Positions 1 to 11,977 of a stretch of DNA of 64,000 bases are shown here, piece after piece. Position 1 is the stretch's first letter. Each line of letters opens with the position of its first letter. The notes under the pieces are model-generated. The model did no database searches. It saw only the letters and a list, made by a program, of their open reading frames with translations, and was not told the DNA's origin. The stretch comes from Loxodes magnus (Eukaryota; Ciliophora; Karyorelictea; Loxodida; Loxodidae). The position numbers and the translations under genes are program-made. Location of the stretch: contig CAMPDV010001983.1 in NCBI GenBank assembly GCA_946699065.1, forward strand, positions 19,801 through 83,800, in the 5' to 3' direction.

Positions 1-3000
1 TCTCAAAGCATACTCCTTAAAACTGAAATTCTATCTTCTTTTCTTACTTTACTTCTTCACTTTTCTAAATACTTATTATTTCTCAAAGCATACTCCTTAA
101 AACTGAAATTCTTTCTTCTTTTCTTACTTTACTACTTCACTTTTATAAATACTTTTTACTTCTAAAGCATACTCAATAAAACTGAAATTCTATCTTCTTT
201 TCTTACTTTACTTCTTCACTTTTCAAAATACTTATTACTTCTCAAAGCATACTCCTTAAAAGTGAAACTCTATCATTTTTTCTTACTTTACTTCTTCACT
301 TTTCTAAATACTTATTACTTCTCAAAGCACACTCCTTAAAACTGAAACTCTATCTTCTTTTCTTACTTTACTACTTCACTTTTATAAATACTTTTTACTT
401 CTAAAGCATACTCAATAAAACTGAAATTCTATCTTCTTTTCTTACTTTACTTCTTCACTTTTCAAAATACTATTACTTCTCAAAGCATACTCCTTAAAAC
501 TGAAATTCTATCTTCTTTTCTTACTTTACTTCTTCACTTTTCAAATACTTATTACTTCTCAAAGCATACTCCTTAAAACTGAAATTCTATCTTCTTTTCT
601 TACTTTACTTCTTCACTTTTTTAAATACTTATTACTTCTAAAGCATACTCCTTAAAACTGAAATTCTAACTTCTTTTCTTACTTTACTTCTTCACTTTTT
701 TAAATACTTATTACTTCTCAAAGCATACTCCTTAAAACTGAAATTCTATCTTCTTTTCTTACTTTACTTCTTCACTTTTCAAATACTTATTACTTCTAAA
801 GCATACTCCTTAAAACTGAAATTCTATCTTCTTTTCTTACTTTACTTCTTCACTTTTTAAAATACTTTTTACTTCTAAAGCATACTCCTTAAAACTGAAA
901 TTCTATCTTCTTTTCTTACTTTACTTCTTCACTTTTCTAAATACTTATTACTTCTCAAAGCATACTCCTTAAAACTGAAATTCTATCTTCTTTTCTTACT
1001 TTACTTCTTCACTTTTCTAAATACTTATTACTTCTAAAGCATACTCCTTAAAACTGAAATTCTATCTTCTTTTCTTACTTTACTTCTTCACTTTTTTAAA
1101 TACTTATTACTTCTCAAAGCATACTCCTTAAAACTGAAATTCTATCTTCTTTTCTTACTTTACTTCTTCACTTTTCTAATCACTTATTACTTCTCAAAGC
1201 ATACTCCTTAAAACTGAAATTCTATCTTCTTTTCTTACTTTACTACTTCACTTTTCAAATACTTATTACTTCTCAAAGCATACTCCTTAAAACTGAAATT
1301 CTATCTTCTTTTATTACTTTACTTCTTCACTTTTCTAAATACTTATTACTTCTCAAAGCATACTCCTTAAAACTGAAATTCTATCTTCTTTTCTTACTTT
1401 ACTTCTTCACTTTTCTAAATACTTATTACTTCTAAAGCATACTCCTTAAAACTGAAATTCTATCTTCTTTTCTTACTTTACTTCTTCACTTTTTTAAATA
1501 CTTATTACTTCTCAAAGCATACTCAATAAAACTGAAATTCTATCTTCTTTTCTTACTTTACTTCTTCACTTTTCAAATACTTATTACTTCTCAAAGCATA
1601 CTCTTTAAAACTGAAATTCTTTCTTCTTTTCTTACTTTACTTCTTCACTTTTATAAATACTTTTTACTTCTAAAGCATACTCCTAAAAACTGAAATTCTA
1701 TCTTCTTTTCTTACTTTACTTCTTCACTTTTCAAATACTTATTACTTCTCAAAGCATACTCCTTAAAACTGAAATTCTATCTTCTTTTATTACTTTACTT
1801 CTTCACTTTTCTAAATACTTATTACTTCTCAAAGCATACTCCTTAAAACTGAAATTCTATCTTTTTTTCTTACTTTACTTCTTCACTTTTCTAATCACTT
1901 ATTACTTCTCAAAGCATACTCCTTAAAACTGAAATTCTATCTTCTTTTCTTACTTTACTACTTCACTTTTCAAATACTTATTACTTCTCAAAGCATACTC
2001 CTTAAAACTGAAATTCTATCTTCTTTTATTACTTTACTTCTTCACTTTTCTAAATACTTATTACTTCTCAAAGCATACTCAATAAAACTGAAATTCTATC
2101 TTCTTTTCTTACTTTACTTCTTCACTTTTCAAAATACTTATTACTTCTCAAAGCATACTCCTTAAAACTGAAATTCTATCTTCTTTTCTTACTTTACTAC
2201 TTCACTTTTTTAAATACTTATTACTTCTCAAAGCATACTCCTTAAAACTGAAATTCTATCTTCTTTTCTTACTTTACTTCTTCACTTTTCTAAATACTTA
2301 TTACTTCTAAAAGCATACTCTTTAAAACTGAAATTCTTTCTTCTTTTCTTACTTTACTTCTTCACTTTTATAAATACTTTTTACTTCTCAAAGCATACTC
2401 CTAAAAACTGAAATTCTATCTTCTTTTCTTACTTTACTTCTTCACTTTTCAAATACTTATTACTTCTCAAAGCATACTCCTTAAAACTGAAATTCTATCT
2501 TCTTTTATTACTTTACTACTTCACTTTTCTAAATACTTATTACTTCTAAAGCATACTCCTTAAAACTGAAATTCTATCTTCTTTTCTTACTTTACTTCTT
2601 CACTTTTCTAAATACTTATTACTTCTCAAAGCATACTCCTTAAAACTGAAATTCTTTCTTCTTTTCTTACTTTACTTCTTCACTTTTCTAAATACTTATT
2701 ACTTCTAAAGCATACTCCTTAAAACTGAAATTCTATCTTCTTTTCTTACTTTACTTCCTCACTTTTATAAATACTTATTACTTCTAAAGCATACTCCTTA
2801 AAACTGAAATTCTTTCTTCTTTTCTTACTTTACTTCTTCACTTTTCTAAATACTTATTACTTCTAAAGCATACTCCTAAAAACTGAAATTCTATCTTCTT
2901 TTCTTACTTTACTTCCTCACTTTTCTAAATACTTATTACTTCTAAAGCATACTCCTTAAAACTGAAATTCTATCTTCTTTTCTTACTTTACTTCTTCACT

Positions 3001-6000
3001 TTTAAATACTTATTACTTCTAAAGCATACTCCTAAAAACTGAAATTCTATCTTCTGCTCTTACTTTACTTCTTCACTTTTTTAAATACTTATTACTTCTC
3101 AAAGCATACTCCTTAAAACTGAAATTCTATCTTCTTTTCTTACTTTACTTCTTCACTTTTAAATACTTATTACTTCTAAAGCATACTCCTTAAAACTGAA
3201 ATTCTATCTTTTTTTCTTACTTTACTTCTTCACTTTTAAATACTTATTACTTCTAAAGCATACTCCTTAAAACTGAAATTCTATTTTTTTTTCTTACTTT
3301 ACTTCTTCACTTTTATAAATACTTATTACTTCTCAAAGCATACTCCTTAAAACTGAAATTCTATCTTCTTTTCTTACTTTACTTCTTCACTTTTCAAAAT
3401 ACTTTTTACTTCTCAAAGCATACTCCTTAAAACTGAAATTCTATCTTCTTTTCTTACTTTACTTCTTCACTTTTATAAATACTTATTACTTCTCAAAGCA
3501 TACTCCTTAAAACTGAAATTCTATCTTCTTTTCTTACTTTACTTCTTCACTTTTCTAAATACTATTACTTCTCAAAGCATACTCCTTAAAACTGAAATTC
3601 TATCTTCTTTTCTTACTTTACTTCTTCACTTTTCTAAATACTTATTACTTCTCAAAGCATACTCTTTAAAACTGAAATTCTTTCTTCTTTTCTTACTTTA
3701 CTTCTTCACTTTTATAAATACTTTTTACTTCTAAAGCATACTCCTAAAAACTGAAATTCTATCTTCTTTTCTTACTTTACTACTTCACTTTTCTAAATAC
3801 TTATTACTTTTCAAAGCATACTCCTTAAAACTGAAATTCTATCTTTTTTTCTTACTTTACTTCTTCACTTTTAAATACTTATTACTTCTCAAAGCATACT
3901 CTTTAAAACTGAAATTCTATCTTCTTTTCTTACTTTACTTCTTCACTTTTCAAATACTTATTACTTCTCAAAGCATACTCCTTAAAACTGAAATTCTATC
4001 TTCTTTTCTTACTTTACTTCTTCACTTTTCTAAATACTTATTACTTCTCAAAGCATACTCTTTAAAACTGAAATTCTTTCTTCTTTTCTTACTTTACTTC
4101 TTCACTTTTATAAATACTTTTTACTTCTAAAGCATACTCTTTAAAACTGAAATTCTATCTTCTTTTCTTACTTTACTTCTTCACTTTTCTAAATACTTAT
4201 TACTTTTCAAAGCATACTCCTTAAAACTGAAATTCTATCTTTTTTTCTTACTTTACTTCTTCACTTTTAAATACTTATTACTTCTCAAAGCATACTCTTT
4301 AAAACTGAAATTCTATCTTCTTTTCTTACTTTACTTCTTCACTTTTCAAATACTTATTACTTCTAAAGCATACTCCTTAAAACTGAAATTCTATTTTTTT
4401 TTCTTACTTTACTTCTTCACTTTTCTAAATACTTATTACTTCTCAAAGCATACTCCTTAAAACTGAAATTCTATCTTCTTTTCTTACTTTACTTCTTCAC
4501 TTTTATAAATACTTTTTACTTCTAAAGCATACTCCTAAAAACTGAAATTCTATCTTCTTTTCTTACTTTACTACTTCACTTTTCTAAATACTTATTACTT
4601 TTCAAAGCATACTCTTTAAAACTGAAATTCTATCTTCTTTTCTTACTTTACTTCTTCACTTTTCTAAATACTTATTACTTCTCAAAGCATACTCTTTAAA
4701 ACTGAAATTCTTTCTTCTTTTCTTACTTTACTTCTTCACTTTTATAAATACTTTTTACTTCTAAAGCATACTCCTAAAAACTGAAATTCTATCTTCTTTT
4801 CTTACTTTACTACTTCACTTTTCTAAATACTTATTACTTTTCAAAGCATACTCCTTAAAACTGAAATTTTATTTTTTTTTCTTACTTTACTTCTTCACTT
4901 TTCTAAATACTTATTACTTCTCAAAGCATACTCTTTAAAACTGAAATTCTTTCTTCTTTTCTTACTTTACTTCTTCACTTTTATAAATACTTTTTACTTC
5001 TAAAGCATACTCCTAAAAACTGAAATTCTATCTTCTTTTCTTACTTTACTACTTCACTTTTCTAAATACTTATTACTTTTCAAAGCATACTCCTTAAAAC
5101 TGAAATTCTATCTTTTTTTCTTACTTTACTTCTTCACTTTTAAATACTTATTACTTCTCAAAGCATACTCTTTAAAACTGAAATTCTATCTTCTTTTCTT
5201 ACTTTACTTCTTCACTTTTCAAATACTTATTACTTCTCAAAGCATACTCCTTAAAACTGAAATTCTATCTTCTTTTCTTACTTTACTTCTTCACTTTTCT
5301 AAATACTTATTACTTCTCAAAGCATACTCTTTAAAACTGAAATTCTTTCTTCTTTTCTTACTTTACTTCTTCACTTTTATAAATACTTTTTACTTCTAAA
5401 GCATACTCTTTAAAACTGAAATTCTATCTTCTTTTCTTACTTTACTTCTTCACTTTTCTAAATACTTATTACTTTTCAAAGCATACTCCTTAAAACTGAA
5501 ATTCTATCTTTTTTTCTTACTTTACTTCTTCACTTTTAAATACTTATTACTTCTCAAAGCATACTCTTTAAAACTGAAATTCTATCTTCTTTTCTTACTT
5601 TACTTCTTCACTTTTCAAATACTTATTACTTCTAAAGCATACTCCTTAAAACTGAAATTCTATTTTTTTTTCTTACTTTACTTCTTCACTTTTCTAAATA
5701 CTTATTACTTCTCAAAGCATACTCCTTAAAACTGAAATTCTATCTTCTTTTCTTACTTTACTACTTCACTTTTATAAATACTTTTTACTTCTAAAGCATA
5801 CTCCTAAAACTGAAATTCTATCTTCTTTTCTTACTTTACTTCTTCACTTTTCAAAATACTTATTACTTCTCAAAGCACACTCCTTAAAACTGAAACTCTA
5901 TCTTCTTTTCTTACTTTAATTATTCACTTTTCTAAATACTTTTTACTTCTCAAAGCATATTTCTTAAAACTGAAACTCTGCCTTCTTTTCTTACTTTACT

Positions 6001-7195
6001 TCTTCACTTTTCAAATACTTATTACTTCTCAAAGCATACTCTTTAAAACTGAAATTCTTTCTTCTTTTCTTACTTTACTTCTTCACTTTTATAAATACTT
6101 TTTACTTCTAAAGCATACTCCTAAAAACTGAAATTCTATCTTTTTTTCTTACTTTACTTCTTCACTTTTCAAATACTTATTACTTCTCAAAGCATACTCC
6201 TTAAAACTGAAATTCTATCTTCTTTTCTTACTTTACTTCTTCACTTTTTTAAATACTTATTACTTCTCAAAGCATACTCCTTAAAACTGAAATTCTATCT
6301 TTTTTTCTTACTTTACTTCTTCACTTTTAAATACTTATTACTTCTAAAGCATACTCCTTAAAACTGAAATTCTATTTTTTTTTCTTACTTTACTTCTTCA
6401 CTTTTCTAAATACTTATTACTTCTCAAAGCATACTCCTTAAAACTGAAATTCTATCTTCTTTTCTTACTTTACTTCTTCACTTTTCTAAATACTTATTAC
6501 TTCTCAAAGCATACTCCTTAAAACTGAAATTCTATCTTCTTTTCTTACTTTACTTCTTCACTTTTATAAATACTTATTACTTCTCAAAGCATACTCCTTA
6601 AAACTGAAATTCTATCTTCTTTTCTTACTTTACTTCTTCACTTTTCTAAATACTTATTACTTCTCAAAGCATACTCTTTAAAACTGAAATTCTTTCTTCT
6701 TTTCTTACTTTACTTCTTCACTTTTATAAATACTTTTTACTTCTAAAGCATACTCCTAAAAACTGAAATTCTATCTTCTTTTCTTACTTTACTACTTCAC
6801 TTTTCTAAATACTTATTACTTTTCAAAGCATACTCCTTAAAACTGAAATTCTATCTTCTTTTCTTACTTTACTTCTTCACTTTTAAATACTTATTACTTC
6901 TCAAAGCATACTCTTTAAAACTGAAATTCTATCTTCTTTTCTTACTTTACTTCTTCACTTTTCAAATACTTATTACTTCTCAAAGCATACTCCTTAAAAC
7001 TGAAATTCTATCTTCTTTTCTTACTTTACTTCTTCACTTTTCTAAATACTTATTACTTCTCAAAGCATACTCCTTAAAACTGAAATTCTATCTTCTTTTC
7101 TTACTTTACTTCTTCACTTTTCTAAATACTTATTACTTCTCAAAGCATACTCTTTAAAACTGAAATTCTATCTTTTTATCTTCTTTTACTTCATT
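1..7195. repeat. 80-bp tandem satellite, about 90 copies
   Basis: A tandem repeat with a period near 80 bp (units about 77-81 bp) fills the window from base 1. Each unit has a core TCTCAAAGCATACTCC, an AAAACTGAAATTCT segment, a pyrimidine-rich stretch and a closing AAATACTTATTACTT. The + strand is strongly pyrimidine-rich. Variants recur in blocks (for example units with CTCTTTAAAACTG followed by ATAAATACTTTTTAC near 1603, 3663, 4693, 4923, 6043 and 6673), so a higher-order structure is layered on the basic unit. The unit length is variable and not a multiple of three, so it is not coding. The array continues past the left edge and decays over 7160-7195. Confidence 0.97.
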
Positions 7196-7394
7196 ACTTA
7201 GTTAATGTCTCAATCAGCTTATTTTTGCAACATTTTATTTTTTTTCTTTAATTCTTTGTTATTCAATTTTTTTTTTTATTCTTGTTTTTTAATATTAACT
7301 TTCATATTTTTAATAAAAAATTTTTTTTTTGTTTTGCTTTTCTTCATTTTTCGAAAAATTTTATTTTTTACTTTTCTTATAAACCATTTTTAAG
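7196..7394. other. T-rich spacer, no gene seen
   Basis: Almost pure T-rich DNA between the satellite and the first dispersed repeat. Open frames here only reflect poly-T composition (Phe/Leu runs), and I see no motif or structure. Confidence 0.7.
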
Positions 7395-7647
7395 CTTAAT
7401 GAATTTCGGACTGCAACTTCTTGCTCTTTACGATCCCAACACTTCCTTCATTGAATATCGTGGATATTCTGTTGCATTCGAAAAGCAGTTGTCAGTGAGC
7501 TTGATCGCTATTGGCAACCATGCTTTAAGCCCCTACAAGGAATGGATAATCAAGAGGAAGGCGTTCCCTTGCAAAGGTTGACTTTGACCATGCACTTTCT
7601 CTGCGACAGGAAAGGAACTTGTTCCTAGCCATAAAACTAGAAAGTAT
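7395..7647 (-). repeat. Dispersed repeat, copy 1 (G+C-richer)
   Basis: On the minus strand this block starts with ATGGCTAGGAACAAG and aligns along its length with 14078-14312 on the + strand, sharing for example GATTATCC, AGGGGCTT and AATCCGAAA-like blocks. It is clearly richer in G+C than its surroundings. Both copies have a frame encoding a similar R-G-L-K-x-G-C segment, so the ancestor may have been coding, but I do not recognise a family. It is probably part of a mobile element. Confidence 0.7.
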
Positions 7648-7854
7648 GATTCAGAAGGTCAATCTCTGCTCCCATTATCTTTTTAATTATAATTTCTTAC
7701 TTTTTTTAGTATATTTTTATTTTGTTTATTTTATCATAGTTTTGAAATATTTCTTCTTAGTAGATTATTTTTGCTTTTTTTTGTATGTTAAGATCTTTTT
7801 TCTTCTTTTATTAACTCTAAAAATTAAAATATTTCATTACCCAAAAATCAAAAA
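7648..7854. other. T-rich low-complexity DNA
   Basis: A T-rich stretch without recognisable coding or RNA features. It separates the dispersed repeat from the A-rich duplicated block. Confidence 0.6.
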
Positions 7855-8115
7855 AATTATCACAACCCAATTCAAAAAAAAATTAGCACAACCCAAAATC
7901 AAAACATTTCGAAACCAAAATCAAAAATTATATCCTTCATCTTTTTTAATCCCATTTTTTCTCATAACCCTTTTATATTTTGAAACTTTTTTTTGAAAAT
8001 TTGTTCCTTTCTGACCTTTATCTATCCCGATTAGTCCCAGTTTGTTCCGTCCGAAAAAAGTCTTGCAGTGTAAAAAGCTGAGCAAAAAAACAAAATTTAT
8101 TTTTTTCACGATTTA
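7855..8115. repeat. Local duplication, left copy
   Basis: This block aligns with 8395-8655. Shared landmarks in the same order are an ATTCCCATTTTTT-like segment, ACCCTTTT, TTGTTCCGTCC, AGTGTAAAA and GCTGAGCAAAAAAA. The copies are about 540 bp apart and considerably diverged. No coding potential is evident. Confidence 0.6.
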
Positions 8116-8244
8116 ATGCTTTAAATACTCTTATTCGCCTTTCATTTAGCTCTAAAAAATTAAAAAAATACCAAAACCCAATTCTTAAAATTTTTATCGT
8201 GCACCAAAGTCGAAAATTTTCAAATCAAAAAAAAGCAAAACTTT

Positions 8245-8465
8245 GCAAAACCAAAACTTAAATCTTCAAAACCAAAATAAAAAATCAAAAGTTTTCAAAT
8301 CCAAAATCGAAAATTATCAAAGCCAATATCAAAATTTTCAAAAAATAAAATCGAAATTTTTCAAAACCAAATTAAAAAAAATTCAAAACCAAAATCAAAA
8401 AAATTCAAAACCAAAATCAAAAAAATTCAAAACCAAAATCAAAAAAAAAACTAAAATCAAAAATT
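8245..8465. repeat. A-rich microsatellite-like tract
   Basis: Degenerate tandem copies of CAAAACCAAAATCAAAAAAATT, about 20 bp per unit. The apparent Lys/Asn/Gln-rich open frame comes from composition and repetition and is not treated as a gene. Confidence 0.75.
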
Positions 8466-8655
8466 TTAGTCACAAATTTTTTTATTCCCATTTTTTTTCA
8501 AAACCCTTTTGTACTTTAAAACATTTAATTAAAAAAATTTATTCCTTTTTGACCTGCTACCAATCCCGAAATCCCCCAACTTGTTCCGTCCCAACTCAGC
8601 CCTATAGTGTAAAACGCTGAGCAAAAAAAGGCTTTGACGTTTTTCGCCATTTCTG
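8395..8655. repeat. Local duplication, right copy
   Basis: Partner of 7855-8115. The shared TTGTTCCGTCC ... AGTGTAAAACGCTGAGCAAAAAAA landmark lies at about 8580-8628. The left part overlaps the A-rich microsatellite, which probably expanded after the duplication. Confidence 0.6.
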
Positions 8656-8779
8656 GGCTTCTAACTCATGAAAATTTAATCTGCTGCATATTAAATGCAG
8701 TACGCTAAATTTTTCCTGTCGGAAAATTATATTGTGCAACTTAAAAATTATAACAACGCAATTAAATTTTATAACAAAT

Positions 8780-9190
8780 TAAAAAAAAACTTCGCGCTAT
8801 CACGTAACTCAAAAATTTTCCTGACACTATACTATAAAATTAAAAACTTTTTAGCTCTAGCACATTACTCAAAAATTTTCCTAACACTTGAAAATTTAAA
8901 TTATTTAGCTTAGTACATACTTCAAAAAATTTTCCTAACGCCGGAAAAATTTAAATATTTTTACTCTAGTACGTACTTCAAAAATTTTTCTGTCTCTGAA
9001 AAATTTAGAATTTTTAGCTCTGGTACGTACTCTGAAAAATTTTCTATCACTAGAAAAATTTAAAACTTTTTGACTCTAGAACATACCTCAAAAATTCTCT
9101 TAACACTTGGAAATTAAACTATATTTGCTCTAGTACGTAACTCAAAAAAATTTTTAACACTTGAAAATTGTTAGTTACTCTAACACTTGA
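8780..9190. repeat. Degenerate tandem repeat of about 61 bp, about 7 copies
   Basis: Successive copies carry an AGCTCTAGTACGTACT-like block, then TCAAAAATTTTCCTAACAC and a GAAAAATTTAAA-like block. Copies differ at many positions. No reading frame persists across the units. Function unknown. Confidence 0.75.
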
Positions 9191-9395
9191 TTTTAAAATT
9201 AAATTTAAAAAATTATTAATAAAAATAACTAAGTTCAGAAAAAAAAGACTTAGGAAAAATTAAGAACTTTACAAATTTTAAACTTTAGTTGTAATAATAA
9301 TATTAAATGTAAGAACATACTTAATTAGAATAAAGACTTAGGAAAATTTAAATTCTTAAATGTAATAAAATTAAATAGTTTAAACTTCATAAAGA
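9191..9395. other. AT-rich 3' flank of the WD40 gene
   Basis: Lies directly downstream of the minus-strand RING/WD40 gene. It is AT-rich with a weak AAGACTTAGGAAAA duplication (near 9247 and 9345). It probably holds the 3' UTR and end-processing signal, but no specific signal can be defended. Confidence 0.5.
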
Positions 9396-11977
9396 TCACT
9401 TGATGTATCTCTACTTGTCCTCCACACTCATTGTAATATTACTCATTACGCAGTTCTAAAATCGCAATCCATAGTCTCCATATACCTTGTTCCAGTCAGT
9501 CTATATAATTATTGTAGATTTAAACTTACCTGTTGTTAGTTAGTTGTTTATTCTCCATTCAATAACCTTCCTATGTTCCATCTTCGAATGTTGTAATCAC
9601 TTGATTAGTTATTTCAACGAGCTCCATTACTTGATACCAACCAATTGTTGTCCCTAGATAATGATAAACTACCCACTGTGTCCGTATGACCCTATAGTAC
9701 ACAGATACACTATCCATTATTGATATTTCAGATTCTTATTGACTTGTCATATGATCCAGATAAGATATACTTGTTGTTACTCGAGAATATTACCGAGAAG
9801 ACCCAAGAGGTGTGTCCCGATAAGACCTTGGTACATTATTGTGTCTTAGAGTTCCATAGTCTCACCGTCTAATCATTACTTCCCGATACGATGAACTCTG
9901 AATCACTGGATATAGCCACAGATCATACTGAATCTGTGTGACCACTCATGGTCTTACAGCTACCTGTCTGGACGTCCCATAGTCTCACCGTCTTATCATA
10001 ACTTCCCGATACGATGAACTCTGAATCACTGGATATAGCCACAGCAGATAAATAACTAGTGTGACCACTCATGGTCTTACAGGTACCTGTCTTGACGTCC
10101 CATAGTCTTACCGTATTATCATAACTTCCCGATACGATGAACTCTGAATCACTGGATATAGCCACAGATAATACATAACTAGTGTGACCACTCATGGTCT
10201 TACAGCTACCTGTCTTGACGTCCCATAGTCTTACCGTATTATCATAACTTCCCGATACGATGAACTCTGAATCACTGGATATAGCCACAGCATATACATA
10301 ACTAGTGTGACCACTCATGGTCTTACAGGTACCTGTCTTGACGTCCCATAGTCTCACCGTCTAATCTAAACTTCCCGATACGATGAACTCATTGTTTGGT
10401 GAGATGGCAACTGAAGTGACGGCTGCTGTATGTCCAGTGTATATGTGTGGGTGTTCAGAAGTTATTTAGGTTAGGTTGGCGTTAGAGAGGTCGCAGTTGA
10501 TGAATTTTGCGTTGCGGAGGTTTGCCAATGTTAGGTTGGAATAATTGAATTTGCAGTTTGTGAAGGAGGTGTCCGAGAGATTAGCATTAGAAAGGTCGAT
10601 ATTTTAGAAATTTAGTTAAGTGAATTGGTAATTGATGCAATTTAAGATAATTTAGGTATTATCTTCTACTTAAGATAATATTTATTACGATTTACATGTC
10701 TGCAAAATCTAATTTAACTTGTTTGTAATTTTTTAGTCAGTTATTTATGTTAATTTTAACAAAGTTTAAGCTTAGTCTACTAATCCTGGTTTATTTAACG
10801 GATTGTATTTCAACGTTGCTATATTGAAATTCTCATCTTTAATCTGGTTTAAGAACTAATTTAAATTGTCGAAATTTATGTTTGCAAAATCTTATATCAC
10901 ATACTTGATCAAGTTTTATTATTCATTACATACTTAAACTATTTAGTTCTCATTCTTAAATTCATTTTTAAGATTCTCTACTCTTTACTCTATTACTTAG
11001 ACTAACTCTTTTGCTTCAACTATTTATCTCTCTTTTGATTATAAATCTAACTTTACTAAAACATCCTTAACTTGAACTTATTAGGTTCGTTATTATTAAT
11101 CAATTTCTTGGTCTTAATTTTGGTACTGGATAATCGAATTTTCTTAATTAGGTTTTTTTTCTTTCATTTGGACATTTGCCTATCCTCTTTAATGATCTAC
11201 ATGCTTTGCTACTTGACTAAGACCCCTTATTACTTTGAATTGCTTGAAAAACTTATCAACTAACTACTCTGCCTTCTTCAAAGTTAAGTATTTTCCGTTG
11301 GTATTCTCTTTTAAATAGCTAAAGAGATTGAACTGACATGTCTGAATATTATTTCTTAAAGTTTAAACTTCCATTTGCTATTTCTAATCTCTCTTAAAAT
11401 TTTCTATCTCTCGCAATAATTATTAAAATTATTCTTGAGCTTGATCATTTTACCTTTATTATTATTACTATTCCATTCTTTACGCTTAGAATTATTAAAC
11501 TTCATTTGAGTCTTTAAGCTAAGATAAACGCTATAATAGATTTTTGATTTTACTGTTGCTAAGAGCAAACGAGTCTATTAAAAATTTAAATATTGCCTGC
11601 ATTGATAATGATTGGATATGCTTCATAAACTAAGAACTTTCCGAAATAACTTCTCTCACCATAAGTTAGTAATTCTATTTCTAAGTGTATTAATCCTGTA
11701 ACCACTTGAACTACTCATTGATTTGCACTTAATCAATTATTTCATTTTGCTGAATTGGTAAATTTTATGGATCTTGTTCTTAAACTACATGTCCTTGAAA
11801 CTATTCAGGATTTATTCTAAAAACTTGTTAATGAATTCGGCATTTGATTTTCTTAGTAAATTAATAAACTGTTTTAAGACAAGTTAAACATGAAATACAA
11901 CCACATGGTATTTGCTTAGCTACTCTCTCGTCTTAATCGAATTGCTTTTGACAGTTTGGACATTAATTGCTATCCAT
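9396..11977 (-). CDS. RING-like / coiled-coil / pentapeptide-repeat / seven-blade WD40 protein
   Basis: Read with TAA/TAG as Gln and TGA as Trp, the minus strand is open from ATG at 11977 for 816 codons, then through a candidate 29-nt intron to TGA at 9398-9396, about 850 residues. Domains in order: a RING-type zinc finger with ligands C6, C9, C25, C27, C30, C33, C46 and H49 (position 27 is usually His); a long Gln-rich, charged, probably coiled-coil region (about 60-440); pentapeptide repeats with D-L-S-N-A-N-L-type motifs (about 455-503); and seven WD40 blades with GH histidines at 516, 557, 598, 639, 680, 722 and 764, enough for one closed propeller. TGA gives W685, W750 (the canonical WD-repeat Trp) and W788. 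By family, a RING plus WD40 layout suggests a ubiquitin-ligase-like or scaffold protein; substrate unknown. Inner blades 2-5 are nearly identical to the units of the 22-64 kb array. A second TGA at 9389-9387 is an alternative stop. No frameshift was found. Confidence 0.85.
9501..9529 (-). other. Candidate 29-nt spliceosomal intron
   Basis: On the minus strand the segment begins GTAAGT and ends TATAG, directly after a run of Gln codons. Its length is not a multiple of three, so removing it changes frame. The downstream frame then reads as a convincing C-terminus with a Y-G-L-R-F-Q-N-C-V-M-S segment before the first TGA. Under this code the unspliced frame is also open, so the call rests on splice-site consensus and protein character. 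An RNA read across the junction would decide it. Confidence 0.55.
9905..10440 (-). repeat. Near-identical 123-bp WD40 blade units inside the intact gene
   Basis: Consecutive 123-bp units with the invariant V-A-I-S-S-D-S-E-F-I-V-S-G-S core. They differ at the same codons that vary in the large array (Y/L/W after the GH-loop Val, and the residue before Asp in S-x-D). Here the GH loop is mostly T-S-Y, and two linkers read T-G-S-C instead of T-G-T-C. Only blades 2-5 are homogenised; blade 1 and blades 6-7 are diverged. Confidence 0.9.

Noticed and set aside
1-7195. CRISPR or coding repeat in the 80-bp array
   Set aside because: There are no spacers, unit length varies and is not a multiple of three, and composition is simple pyrimidine-rich satellite.
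7205-7996. Phe/Leu-rich ORFs resembling membrane proteins
   Set aside because: They come from poly-T tracts. The only non-T-rich part (7395-7647) is a dispersed repeat with better coding character on the other strand.
8243-8620. Lys/Asn/Gln-rich ORF of 125 codons
   Set aside because: It is produced by the A-rich microsatellite, with no protein-like variation.
9923-9925. TGA at 9925-9923 as the end of a short WD40 gene
   Set aside because: It falls at the Trp of V-W-S-V in a blade, and two further recognisable blades continue in the same frame. It is read as Trp.
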